NCBI GenBank assembly: GCA_000720375.1
Contig: JOAA01000033.1
Coordinates: 1 to 64,000, forward strand
DNA from: Rhodococcus rhodnii
GTDB lineage: Bacteria; Actinomycetota; Actinomycetes; Mycobacteriales; Pseudonocardiaceae
Direction: 5' to 3'
Length of the DNA stretch: 64,000 nucleotides
Shown here: piece after piece, positions 26,838 to 35,032 of the stretch
Position numbering within the stretch: position 1 is the first letter of the stretch
Layout: every line of letters begins with the position of its first letter
Notes under the pieces: generated by a model
Database searches by the model: none
Seen by the model: the letters and a program-made list of their open reading frames with translations, nothing else
What the model was told of the DNA's origin: nothing
Translations under genes and position numbers: made by a program

Positions 26838-26882
26838 TTCTGCCTGCTCGGTTGCGAGGCGATCAGAACCGAGCAGGCAGAA
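26838..26882. terminator. 16-bp-arm hairpin between convergent phyH-like and ubiA-like genes
   Basis: TTCTGCCTGCTCGGTT (26838-26853) and AACCGAGCAGGCAGAA (26867-26882) are perfect reverse complements with a 13-nt loop. It fills the 55-bp gap between two convergent genes, so it most likely ends both transcripts. Confidence 0.85.
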
Positions 26883-26884
26883 AA

Positions 26885-27856
26885 CTAGCCGCGAGGCTCG
26901 TAGCGGCGGCGCATCAACCGGCGGGCGAGCATGGTGAGAGCCAGCGACGGAACACCGACGAGAACGGCGAGTTCGATCCGGCCCGCGGCGGCGATCAGGA
27001 AAGTGCCCAGGATGATTCGTTCGATGACCACGATCTCGTGCGCACGCAATCCCACGGCCCGGGCAATGGGTCTCGGTGCCCGGATGACGCTCCTGAGCGA
27101 AATCCAACCGAGAACGATGGTGCAGGCGATCAGGCCGTAATAAGTGACTAGATCCACCCGGTCGTTGAAGAACACGGGCCAGGCCAAAACGAGAACCACC
27201 CAACCGGCGAAGAACTGGATCAGACCGCGCACGGTGGCTTCATCGCCGTACAGGACGGGATACGTGAAATATCCGCCCCGGCGGTCGCTGTCCCGGTCGC
27301 ACAAGGCGCCGAGGAGATTCGACCCGGAGTCGTGGATCCAGAACATCAGGGCCAATGGAATCAGGGCCGGATCGGGCAGGGTCTGCACGGTCATCGAGCC
27401 GTAGAGGACTGTCATCGCGGTCGGCAGGCCACGACTGATGTTCCCCCACAGCCCTCGCCCTTTCAGCCAGCTCGCATAGGCGATGCCGAAGACCGCGGCG
27501 GGTATCGCCAACAGGACGGTCAGCGGATTCACCAGCACCGCGAGCAGTCCGCTCAAGGCGATGAGGAAAACCATCATGTTGCGTGCGGTGACCGCTTTTA
27601 TCCGGCCGGAAGGAACCGGGCGATGTGGCTTTGTCAGTGCGTCGAGTTCCCGGTCGAAATAGTCGCCGCCGTACAGCGACGCGATCCAGGCGAGGGTCGG
27701 CACCAGCCATGCCAGAATCAGCAGATCGGCCGCCGCGTCCGGCTTGGTCAGTATCGCCCCGCTCAATCCGACGGTGCCCGCGTAGAAGATGGTGTCGGGT
27801 CGGCACGCTTCTATGTGCGCCAGAACTTTGACCCGAATGGGAGCCGCGCTGTGCAT
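26885..27856 (-). CDS. UbiA-superfamily membrane prenyltransferase or terpene cyclase
   Basis: A 323-aa integral membrane protein with about eight or nine TM helices. First Asp-rich motif GGDYFDRELD (residues 63-72) corresponds to NxxxDxxxD but has Gly64 in place of Asn, with D68 and D72 kept. Second motif D187-R-D-S-D191 is intact. UbiA enzymes either transfer a prenyl chain to an acceptor or, in some terpenoid clusters, cyclise the prenyl diphosphate. No aromatic acceptor pathway is visible nearby, so a cyclase role is plausible (inference). It is divergent from the flavin epoxidase gene with a 44-bp shared promoter region. Confidence 0.82.
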   Translation of the reverse strand: MHSAAPIRVKVLAHIEACRPDTIFYAGTVGLSGAILTKPDAAADLLILAWLVPTLAWIASLYGGDYFDRELDALTKPHRPVPSGRIKAVTARNMMVFLIALSGLLAVLVNPLTVLLAIPAAVFGIAYASWLKGRGLWGNISRGLPTAMTVLYGSMTVQTLPDPALIPLALMFWIHDSGSNLLGALCDRDSDRRGGYFTYPVLYGDEATVRGLIQFFAGWVVLVLAWPVFFNDRVDLVTYYGLIACTIVLGWISLRSVIRAPRPIARAVGLRAHEIVVIERIILGTFLIAAAGRIELAVLVGVPSLALTMLARRLMRRRYEPRG

Positions 27857-27900
27857 AATCCGGAAGGTAGCAAGGATGTGCGAGTGAATGGAGGGTTTTC

Positions 27901-29061
27901 ATGACGCGTTCCGCGCACATCGCCGGCGCCGGAATCGGGGGTCTCGCGACGGCTGTCGCATTGTCGGCACAAGGATGGACGGTCCGGGTTTTCGAGCGGA
28001 GTCCCGATCTGCGCACGACCGGCGGCGGAATCGGAATAACCCCCAACGGAATGCTGGCTCTTGATGCGATCGGCGTCGGCGACGCGGTGCGCGCTCTTGC
28101 CGTGATCCAGCACGAAGGCGGGGTACGGGCGCCGAGCGGCCGATGGATCGCGCGGAGCGGCCTGCGTTTTGTCGAGGAGCGGTACGGCGAGTCGATCCGT
28201 GCGCTGCCGCGACTCGATCTGGTCAAAGTACTGGCCGACGCGCTGCCGCCCGGGACCGTCCACTATGGAGCCCGCGTCGAACCGGTGGCCAGCGGTGACG
28301 CGACGACGCCGGCCGTGATTCGGGTCGACGGCACGGAAATGGAGTCCGACCTGGTCATCGGTGCTGACGGGATCCGCTCGGCCCTCCGGCAGGCGATGCA
28401 TCCGCAGCACCCGGGCCTGCGCGGCACCGGATCGGTGAGCTGGCGCTGCGTGGTGCCTGCTGACGGCCTGACCTTGGTCGCGGCCGAGACGTGGGGATCC
28501 GGGCTGCGCCTGTCGATCCTTCCGTTGCCGGACGGCAAAGTTCACTTCTCGGCGCTGGCCAAGCTGGGCGGGCGGCGTACCAGCGAGGACGGCCCCGGAC
28601 CGCTTTTCGGACGCTGGCACGACCCGATTCCCCAGTTGCTGGAGCGCTCCACACGGGAGCACATGTTCTTCGACCGCATCGAAGAGCTCGTGCATCCCGT
28701 GGACAGCTTCTATGACAACCGCGTGGTTCTGGTGGGGGACGCGGCACATCCGATGACGCCGAACGTCGGCTCCGCGAACCTGGCGCTGGAAGACGCCGTC
28801 GAGCTGGCACACGCGGTCGCGCAGGCGCGGTCGTGGTCCGAACTGCAGGCCGGTCTGGCGACTTACGATCAGAGCAGGCGGCCGCGGACCTCCCGGCTGA
28901 GCACGATGTCGCGCTGGATGGGCCGGTTCGCCGAGTTGTCGTCGCCGATAGCCGTCGCGGCTCGCAACAGCGGCATTTGGCTCGGCGGTTTCCTGCCCGA
29001 AGCGGTTTCCCGGCGATCGATGGACGCGATGGTGCAGTGGTCGCCACCGGCGATCGGCTGA
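27901..29061 (+). CDS. FAD-dependent monooxygenase, zeaxanthin-epoxidase-like
   Basis: A 386-aa group A flavin monooxygenase: GxGxxG in HIAGAGIGGLATAVAL (about 6-21), DG motif in LVIGADGIRSALRQ (about 150), and FAD ribityl motif VVLVGDAAHPMTPNVGSANLALEDA (about 277-300). GGAGGG is 6 nt before the ATG. In related terpenoid clusters such enzymes epoxidise the terminal double bond of the prenyl chain before cyclisation. Epoxidation feeding the SHC-like cyclase is the working hypothesis. The 171-bp gap to the next gene holds tandem repeats. Confidence 0.85.
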   Translation: MTRSAHIAGAGIGGLATAVALSAQGWTVRVFERSPDLRTTGGGIGITPNGMLALDAIGVGDAVRALAVIQHEGGVRAPSGRWIARSGLRFVEERYGESIRALPRLDLVKVLADALPPGTVHYGARVEPVASGDATTPAVIRVDGTEMESDLVIGADGIRSALRQAMHPQHPGLRGTGSVSWRCVVPADGLTLVAAETWGSGLRLSILPLPDGKVHFSALAKLGGRRTSEDGPGPLFGRWHDPIPQLLERSTREHMFFDRIEELVHPVDSFYDNRVVLVGDAAHPMTPNVGSANLALEDAVELAHAVAQARSWSELQAGLATYDQSRRPRTSRLSTMSRWMGRFAELSSPIAVAARNSGIWLGGFLPEAVSRRSMDAMVQWSPPAIG

Positions 29062-29173
29062 AGCGCGCCGTTCGCGCGCGTGATTGTTGCGCATTTCATG
29101 AGGGGCTGTTTCACTGAGTTTCACTCAAGGGGAAGCCTCCTTTTGGATATCTACTCATTCCTCGGTGTCGCAC

Positions 29174-29224
29174 GTGCCGATGTGAAGACGGTGCCGAAGT
29201 GAAGACAGTGCCGAAGTAAAGACA
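29174..29224. repeat. Three tandem 17-bp repeats in the leader of the second operon
   Basis: Three adjacent copies: GTGCCGATGTGAAGACG (29174-29190), GTGCCGAAGTGAAGACA (29191-29207), GTGCCGAAGTAAAGACA (29208-29224). They end 7 nt before the ATG at 29232. Direct repeats here could be activator sites (SARPs use direct repeats) or leader-RNA elements. They are not coding in any supported frame. Confidence 0.8.
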
Positions 29225-29231
29225 GGACAGT

Positions 29232-30008
29232 ATGGAAGCGCGAGACTTCGAACTCATTATCGGTCAGAACATCATCGACCGATATCACGCCGACGACACC
29301 AGGTCCGATGTGTTCGAATTGCTCGGACGGCAGTGGGATCTGCTGGACGACGTGTGGCCTCCGGCCTATTCTCCGGGTGGCGAGCTGTACGCCGACCTGA
29401 TTCCGTTCGGTCAGATGTCGGCATTCCTTGAAATGGGCTGCGGAACTGGGATCATGTCGGTGCTGGCCGCACTGGCCGGTACCGGGCGGGTGCTTGGGCT
29501 GGACCTGAACCCGAACGCGGTCCGGAACACCGAGCTGAACGCCAAGCGGCATGGTGTCGCGGACCGGGTCACCGCACGGGAAAGCGACCTCTACTCCGCG
29601 GTCGAACCGGGCGAGAAATTCGACGGGATCTATTGGAATCCGCCGTTCTTCGACGCGCCGGAAGAATTCATCGACAACTCGATCTGGCACGAGACGATGT
29701 TCGACCCGAACTTCGCGAAACTGCGGACGTTCCTGAAGGACGGACTCGACCTGCTCACGCCGAGCGGCAAGGTCTATCTGTGGTTCGGCGAGGCACTCGG
29801 AAATCCGACCCTGGTGAGCGATCTGGCCGGCGAGACCGGCTACACGCTGAACATCCTCAAAAAGGTCGAGATGGACGAGATTCCCGAGGCGCTGGCCGAC
29901 GCGTTTCCCGCCGATCTGGTCAGTGGTGACCCGGGGAACGGCCACGCGGCGTGGCACCTGCACCTGATCGAGCTGACACCGCTGAAGTCATCGCTGAACT
30001 CGCAGTGA
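29232..30008 (+). CDS. SAM methyltransferase with NPPF motif
   Basis: A 258-aa class I methyltransferase. Motif I is FLEMGCGTGIMSVLA (about 68-82), the acidic residue after strand 2 is in GLDLNPNAV, and motif IV is WNPPFF. N-P-P-F/Y is typical of enzymes methylating nitrogen or planar conjugated groups (PrmC/RsmC-like fold). A cluster role is inferred from its position as first gene of the second operon, overlapping region with the next gene. The natural substrate is unknown. Confidence 0.8.
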   Translation: MEARDFELIIGQNIIDRYHADDTRSDVFELLGRQWDLLDDVWPPAYSPGGELYADLIPFGQMSAFLEMGCGTGIMSVLAALAGTGRVLGLDLNPNAVRNTELNAKRHGVADRVTARESDLYSAVEPGEKFDGIYWNPPFFDAPEEFIDNSIWHETMFDPNFAKLRTFLKDGLDLLTPSGKVYLWFGEALGNPTLVSDLAGETGYTLNILKKVEMDEIPEALADAFPADLVSGDPGNGHAAWHLHLIELTPLKSSLNSQ

Positions 30009-30025
30009 ATGGGGATGTTTCCGCA

Positions 30026-31060
30026 ATGACCGAAATGCTCCAGAAGGCACTCAAGATCGCCGACGAGGTCTTGCTGCCCGCCGCCAGCGAGGTCGATCGC
30101 ACCGGGCGGATTCCGGACAGCCATTTCCAGCGGCTGGCCGAGGACGGCTTCTTCGGCCTGGTCGCGCCGGTCGAGTTCGGCGGCCCCGGCGGTGACTTCG
30201 CCGGCTTCCTGCAGGTCATCGAGACGCTCGCGAGCGCGTGCCTGACCACCACCTTCACCTGGCTGCAGCACCACGGGGTGGTGATGAGCCTTGCGACGAC
30301 ACAGAACGTGCAGCTGCGGGACAAGTACCTGCGCCGGGCGGCGAACGGGCAGTTGCGGGGCGGCGGCGCCTTCTCCGGTGTCATCCCGGATCCGCCTCGG
30401 GTGACCGCGACCCGCACCACGGACGGCTGGTCGCTCTCCGGCGACGTGACCTTCGTCAGCGGCTGGGGCATCGTGGACGTCCTGCACGTCTCGGCGTACG
30501 ACGCGGCGAGCGGCGATGTCGTCAGCGGACTCATCGAAGCCCGTGCGGGCAAGGGGATCTCGAAGGTCCAACCGCTGGATCTGGTTGCGGCACAGGCAAG
30601 CAACACCGTCCGGCTGGTCTTCGACGAGTTGTTCCTCGCCGACGAAATGGTGACCACCCGCGCCAACCGCGAGGAGTACATCGGTGGCCTTGCCATCGGT
30701 CTGCGAGTGGACAGCTGCCTCGCGTTCGGCTTGATCCAGCGGGCGGCTGCGGGCTTGGACTCCGCCGGCCAACAGGAGATGGCCGAGGCGTTCCGCGCCG
30801 CCGCGGGCGACTTGCGAAACCGGTTCGACGCCGCGCTGCAGGACATGTCCAGCCTGCCCCGCTTCCGCGCGGAGACTTCGGCCTTGGCAGTGCAGGCGTG
30901 CAATGCATTCGTTGTCGCCGCAGGCGGGCGTGCGTTGCTGCAAAGCCATGACGCGCAACGTCTTGCGCGTGAATCGCTCTTCACACTCGTGGTTGCCAGC
31001 AGGCCCGCGGTGAAGTCGGCGCTGCTTGAGAAGCTGGCCGCGGCGGGAGCAGCCGGATGA
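30026..31060 (+). CDS. Acyl-CoA-dehydrogenase-like flavoprotein
   Basis: ATG 30026, 10 nt after GGGGA, gives 344 aa; GTG 30005 (overlapping the previous stop) is an alternative. N-terminal helical domain (LLPAASEVDRTGRIPDSHFQRLAEDGFFGLVAPVEFGG), then the beta-domain (WSLSGDVTFVSGWGIVD), and a C-terminal helical bundle, as in acyl-CoA dehydrogenases and related flavin hydroxylases. It is short (family about 380) and I could not identify the usual catalytic Glu, so it may be a group D-like monooxygenase or a desaturase on a non-CoA substrate. Next gene overlaps (ATGA). Confidence 0.78.
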   Translation: MTEMLQKALKIADEVLLPAASEVDRTGRIPDSHFQRLAEDGFFGLVAPVEFGGPGGDFAGFLQVIETLASACLTTTFTWLQHHGVVMSLATTQNVQLRDKYLRRAANGQLRGGGAFSGVIPDPPRVTATRTTDGWSLSGDVTFVSGWGIVDVLHVSAYDAASGDVVSGLIEARAGKGISKVQPLDLVAAQASNTVRLVFDELFLADEMVTTRANREEYIGGLAIGLRVDSCLAFGLIQRAAAGLDSAGQQEMAEAFRAAAGDLRNRFDAALQDMSSLPRFRAETSALAVQACNAFVVAAGGRALLQSHDAQRLARESLFTLVVASRPAVKSALLEKLAAAGAAG

Positions 31061-31866
31061 ACAAGGCGCCGTTCTCGGATGGCCACCTGGCCTACGACGA
31101 CATAGGCAACGGTCCTCCGGTCGTCTTCTTGCACGACGGCACGCTCAACCGGCGTGTGTGGGACCAGCAGCTGCATGCTTTCGACGGGTACCGAGTGCTC
31201 AATGTGGACGCTCGCGGACACGGCGAATCGTCGACGCCGACGAGTGAATACCTGCGCGGCGAGGACGTGACCGTCCTGCTCGACCACCTCGGCCTGGAGT
31301 CCGCTTACCTTGTGGGACAGGCGATGGGCGGCACGAGTGCGCTCGACACCGCACTGGATCACCCCGAGCGGGTCGCCGGGCTCGTGCTCAGCGGCTGCGG
31401 CACGTCCGAGCAGTACTGGCAGAGCGAGTTCATCGTGGGATCGCTGCAACGCCAGATGGAGTACGCGTTCAACCAGGACACCGACGGATACATCGAAATG
31501 TTCCTGCGGATGTGGGTGGACGGGCCGCAGCGCGAGCCGCACGAGGTCGATCCGATGGTCCGTGAGCGGTGCCGCGAGATGGCGGTGCACACCGCGACCC
31601 ATCACGCACGACCGAATCCCGTGATGCCAGGCAAAGCGGCCGACACGTGGAATCGGTTGTCCGATGTAGACGTTCCACTGCTCGGCATCGTCGGCGAGCT
31701 GGAGTGCACTGACATACGGGACATGCTCGACCGGATCGTGTCCACTGTGCCCAATGCGAAGCTCGACGTCTTCGCCGGGGTGGGGCACATGGTCAACATG
31801 GAGGACCCGGACCGGTTCACCGCCGCCGTACGGCAGTTTCTCGATGGCCTGTCCGGCCGGGGTTGA
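31057..31866 (+). CDS. Alpha/beta-hydrolase-fold protein lacking the nucleophile Ser
   Basis: A 269-aa protein of the 3-oxoadipate enol-lactonase/haloperoxidase-like alpha/beta hydrolase type (HLAYDDIGNGPPVVFLHDGTLNRRVWDQQ at the N-terminus). The nucleophile elbow reads VGQAMGG: Ala89 (codon GCG at 31321) replaces the Ser of GxSxG. The catalytic His244 (GVGHMV) and a candidate acid region are kept. It cannot be a normal serine hydrolase. In biosynthetic clusters such proteins can act as isomerases, cyclases or lyases by general base chemistry, or only bind a ligand. Confidence 0.85.
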   Translation: MNKAPFSDGHLAYDDIGNGPPVVFLHDGTLNRRVWDQQLHAFDGYRVLNVDARGHGESSTPTSEYLRGEDVTVLLDHLGLESAYLVGQAMGGTSALDTALDHPERVAGLVLSGCGTSEQYWQSEFIVGSLQRQMEYAFNQDTDGYIEMFLRMWVDGPQREPHEVDPMVRERCREMAVHTATHHARPNPVMPGKAADTWNRLSDVDVPLLGIVGELECTDIRDMLDRIVSTVPNAKLDVFAGVGHMVNMEDPDRFTAAVRQFLDGLSGRG

Positions 31867-31877
31867 TTGAGGAGATC

Positions 31878-33041
31878 ATGGAACTACTGAATTTCGAGCT
31901 GCCGTACGACCGGCCTTCGCCGCTCGAACCACCACCGGCGTACGCGGACCTGCGCAAGGTCTCGCCGGTGATCCGCACGCAGACTGGCGCGGGCACGCCG
32001 GCGTGGCTGATCATCGGGCCGAAGGAGGCCCAGAGCGTCCTGTCCGACCGACGGTTCGCCATCACGCGCGAGGGCGACCCGCCGGATGTCGAGTCGCTGC
32101 TCAACGACGGTGAGAACCACGCCAGGCTGCGCCGCGTGATGGCGCACGGCTTCAGCGCCCGGATGATGAACTCCCTGAAGCCGAAGGTCGACCGGATCGC
32201 CGAAGAGCTCGTCGAGGAGATGCGGGCGGCTGGCCCACCGGCCAACTTGATGGAGATGGTCGCGCACCCGATGGTCCTCGGGGTGATCACCCAGATGCTC
32301 GGTGTGCCGGTCGAGGACCGGGCCCGGTTCTACAAGTGGGCCATCGCGGTGTCCGTCGTGATCATCGACGAGGAACAGGGTTTGGCGCAGGGCTGGGCCG
32401 AACTGCTCGAGTTCCTCTCCGCGCTGGTGCAGTCCAAGCGCGAGCAGCCGCAGGACGACCTGCTCAGCACGCTGGTCGCGGTCCGTGACTCCGAGGACGG
32501 CAGGCTCAACGACACCGAGTTGTTGAAGACGGCCGCCGGCCTGCTCACCGGTGGTCAGCTGACCACGGTCAACGCGATCACCATCGGCGTGATGAAGCTG
32601 ATCGAGATGGGCGGCGGACTCGCCGGCCTGACCGACGAGCACAAGCTCGAACTCGCCATCGAGGAGATCTTCCGCCACCAGGCCGGGATCAGCGGCGAGA
32701 CGTTCCCGCGGTACGCCCGCGCGGATGTCGAGATCGCCGGTCACCGCATCGCCGAAGGCGACATGGTGATCGTCCGCCTTGAGGGCGTCAACCGGGATCC
32801 TGCCCTGTTCAGCGATCCGGACCGGTTCGACCCGACGCGGTCGCCCAACCCGCACATGCGGTTCGGGTACGGCCCGCACCGGTGCGTCGGCGCGGCCATC
32901 GCCAGGCTGACTGTCACGGCCGCGATCCGCGCACTGGCCACTCAGCTTCCCAACCTCGCGCTGACTGTTCCGCTGGACGAGGTTCCGTGGACCGGCCTTC
33001 CGCTGGACAACGGGCCATCCGAACTGATCGTCACGTGGTGA
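31878..33041 (+). CDS. Cytochrome P450 no. 5, I-helix acid replaced
   Basis: A 387-aa P450. ATG 31878 follows GAGGAG by 3 nt; a TTG at 31863 overlapping the previous stop is possible. Heme loop FGYGPHRCVG at 329-338, Cys336; ExxR is EIFR. I-helix GGQLTT has Leu at the acid position. Shares EEIFRHQ and the following GETFPRYA with P450 no. 3 (GESMPRFA), showing common descent although it lies in the second operon. Confidence 0.9.
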   Translation: MELLNFELPYDRPSPLEPPPAYADLRKVSPVIRTQTGAGTPAWLIIGPKEAQSVLSDRRFAITREGDPPDVESLLNDGENHARLRRVMAHGFSARMMNSLKPKVDRIAEELVEEMRAAGPPANLMEMVAHPMVLGVITQMLGVPVEDRARFYKWAIAVSVVIIDEEQGLAQGWAELLEFLSALVQSKREQPQDDLLSTLVAVRDSEDGRLNDTELLKTAAGLLTGGQLTTVNAITIGVMKLIEMGGGLAGLTDEHKLELAIEEIFRHQAGISGETFPRYARADVEIAGHRIAEGDMVIVRLEGVNRDPALFSDPDRFDPTRSPNPHMRFGYGPHRCVGAAIARLTVTAAIRALATQLPNLALTVPLDEVPWTGLPLDNGPSELIVTW

Positions 33042-33059
33042 TCTTTAAGGGGATTCCCG

Positions 33060-35003
33060 ATGGTAGATCGGCCACCGAATAGCCGGCCGCTGAAGGTCTG
33101 GCTGGTGCAACAGGGTGTCTGGGCCATGTCGCTCGAGTCGATGCCACTGGCCTCCGGTTACCTCAAAGCGACCGCGTCGCAGGACGAACGCATCGCGGCG
33201 CAGATGGACATCCAGATCCACAACTTCGACGGCGGCGGCACGCTCTTCGGCATGGCCAACCAGCTTTTCACCGACGGCGCGCCGGATGTCATGGCCTTCT
33301 CCGTGCTCGGCTGGAACTACCAGGAGTTCGCCGCACTGGCCGAGACTTTCAAGCAGATCAACCCGGACGGCTGGGCGATCTTCGGCGGCAACCACGTCTC
33401 GCAACAGGCCACCCGCGTGTTCGGCGCACATCCGTACGTCGACGTCGTGGTCAACGGCGAGGGCGAATTCGTCTTCCGCGACCTGTTGCGTGCGCGGCTG
33501 GACGAGGTGTCGCCGCGTTCCCTGCACGACGTCGAAGGGATCTCGTTCGTCGACGAGAGCGGTCAAGTGGTGACCACAAAGGACCGTCCGCGGATCGAGA
33601 ACCTCGACGAGATCGCCTCGCCGTTCCTCACCGGCGCCATCCCGTTGACCGACAAGGACGGCGAATTCCCGTACGACGTCGCACTGATGGAGACCAACCG
33701 CGGCTGTCCGTACAAGTGCTCGTTCTGTTACTGGGGTGGCGCCGTCGGCCAGCGTGTCCGCGCGTTCTCCCGTGAGCGGTTACGCGAGGAGATCGAGCTC
33801 TTCGCCAAGCACAAGGTGCACACCTTGGTGTTGTGCGACGCGAACTTCGGGATGATGCCGATCGACCTCGAATTCGTCGAGGACGTCATCGCGATGAAGG
33901 AGAAGTACGGCTATCCCAAGACGATCGAGACGTCGTGGGCGAAGAACAAGTCCGCGGTGTTCTACAAGATCGTCAAACTGATGAAGGAAGCGGGCCTGCA
34001 CAGCTCGTTCACGCTCGCGCTGCAGTCGTTGGACGACAACACGCTCGACCTGATGAGCCGGCGCAACATGAAGGTCAACGACTGGGAGAGCCTGGCGGAA
34101 TGGCTGGGCAAGGAAGGCCTCGACTGCTATGCCGAGCTGATCTGGGGCGCGCCGGGCGAGACCATCGAGACGTTCATGAAGGGCTACGACCGGCTGGCCG
34201 CGCACGTCTCCCGGGTCGCGGTGTACCCGATGTTGATCCTGCCGAACACCACGTACCACACCGACCGGGACAGGTTCGGTCTGGTGACTGTGCGCGGCAA
34301 CACCGACGACTTCGAGTACCTGCTGTCCCACGACACGATGTCCACTCGGGACAACCGGTACATGCACCGGTTCATCTTCGTGTCCCGGCTGGTCGCCGAG
34401 AACCCGGTCTTCCGCAACATCTGGCACCCGTTGCGGACCTTGGCCGGGATCACGCAGTCCCAGCTGATCCGGTCCTTGATGGACTGGTTCGAGAACGACA
34501 CACACCCGGGCGTGGAGCCGTTCCGCAACGGCATGATCAACTCGTTCACCGACTCGGACGTGCTCGCCCCGGTTCTCACCCGCATCTATGGCAATGACGA
34601 AGCCAAGGACATGTTGCGGCGGTGGTGGAACGAGTCGGTGATGCCGCTCGTGCCCAAGGATCTACGGTCGCTTTTGGACAGTGTGTTCGAATACGACCTG
34701 CTGACGTTGCCCGCGTACACCTTGCCAGGCAACGACCCGTCAGTCCGGTACGCCAACGAGGAACTGCCACAGGTGGAGATCGACGGCGACAAGTACCACG
34801 TGTGGCGGGACGTCTGGAAGGGCTACGACGTCCCGGCGCTCACCCTGGCGTTGCGGCGGGAAGAGCCGTACGAACACCTGCTCACCGAAACCGTGAGTTC
34901 CATTTACTACAAGGTCGGTGCCGACCGCTTCCTGCCGTCGACCAACCACGAGGAAATCATCTACTACATGGGCCGGCTCGAACGGCAGCTCGTGCGATCG
35001 TGA
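33060..35003 (+). CDS. B12-binding-type radical SAM enzyme
   Basis: A 647-aa protein. Residues about 10-150 resemble the cobalamin-binding Rossmann domain of B12-dependent radical SAM enzymes (SGYLKATA; DVMAFSVLGWNYQEF; FGGNHVSQQ; VVNGEGE). The radical SAM core follows, with C216-P-Y-K-C220-S-F-C223 as the CxxxCxxC [4Fe-4S] ligands and LIWGAPGET further on. The last 200 residues are an unrecognised extension. Family members methylate unactivated carbons or rearrange skeletons. C-methylation of the terpenoid is the natural guess; I do not see the DxHxxG motif clearly, so corrin binding may be base-off or absent. Confidence 0.85.
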   Translation: MVDRPPNSRPLKVWLVQQGVWAMSLESMPLASGYLKATASQDERIAAQMDIQIHNFDGGGTLFGMANQLFTDGAPDVMAFSVLGWNYQEFAALAETFKQINPDGWAIFGGNHVSQQATRVFGAHPYVDVVVNGEGEFVFRDLLRARLDEVSPRSLHDVEGISFVDESGQVVTTKDRPRIENLDEIASPFLTGAIPLTDKDGEFPYDVALMETNRGCPYKCSFCYWGGAVGQRVRAFSRERLREEIELFAKHKVHTLVLCDANFGMMPIDLEFVEDVIAMKEKYGYPKTIETSWAKNKSAVFYKIVKLMKEAGLHSSFTLALQSLDDNTLDLMSRRNMKVNDWESLAEWLGKEGLDCYAELIWGAPGETIETFMKGYDRLAAHVSRVAVYPMLILPNTTYHTDRDRFGLVTVRGNTDDFEYLLSHDTMSTRDNRYMHRFIFVSRLVAENPVFRNIWHPLRTLAGITQSQLIRSLMDWFENDTHPGVEPFRNGMINSFTDSDVLAPVLTRIYGNDEAKDMLRRWWNESVMPLVPKDLRSLLDSVFEYDLLTLPAYTLPGNDPSVRYANEELPQVEIDGDKYHVWRDVWKGYDVPALTLALRREEPYEHLLTETVSSIYYKVGADRFLPSTNHEEIIYYMGRLERQLVRS

Positions 35004-35032
35004 CGCTTCTCTTGTGCACTGTAGGAGGAACC

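Noticed and set aside
31863..31880. TTG 31863 as the start of P450 no. 5
   Set aside because: The ATG at 31878 has GAGGAG just before it and gives a normal P450 N-terminus; the TTG start would place that sequence inside the gene.
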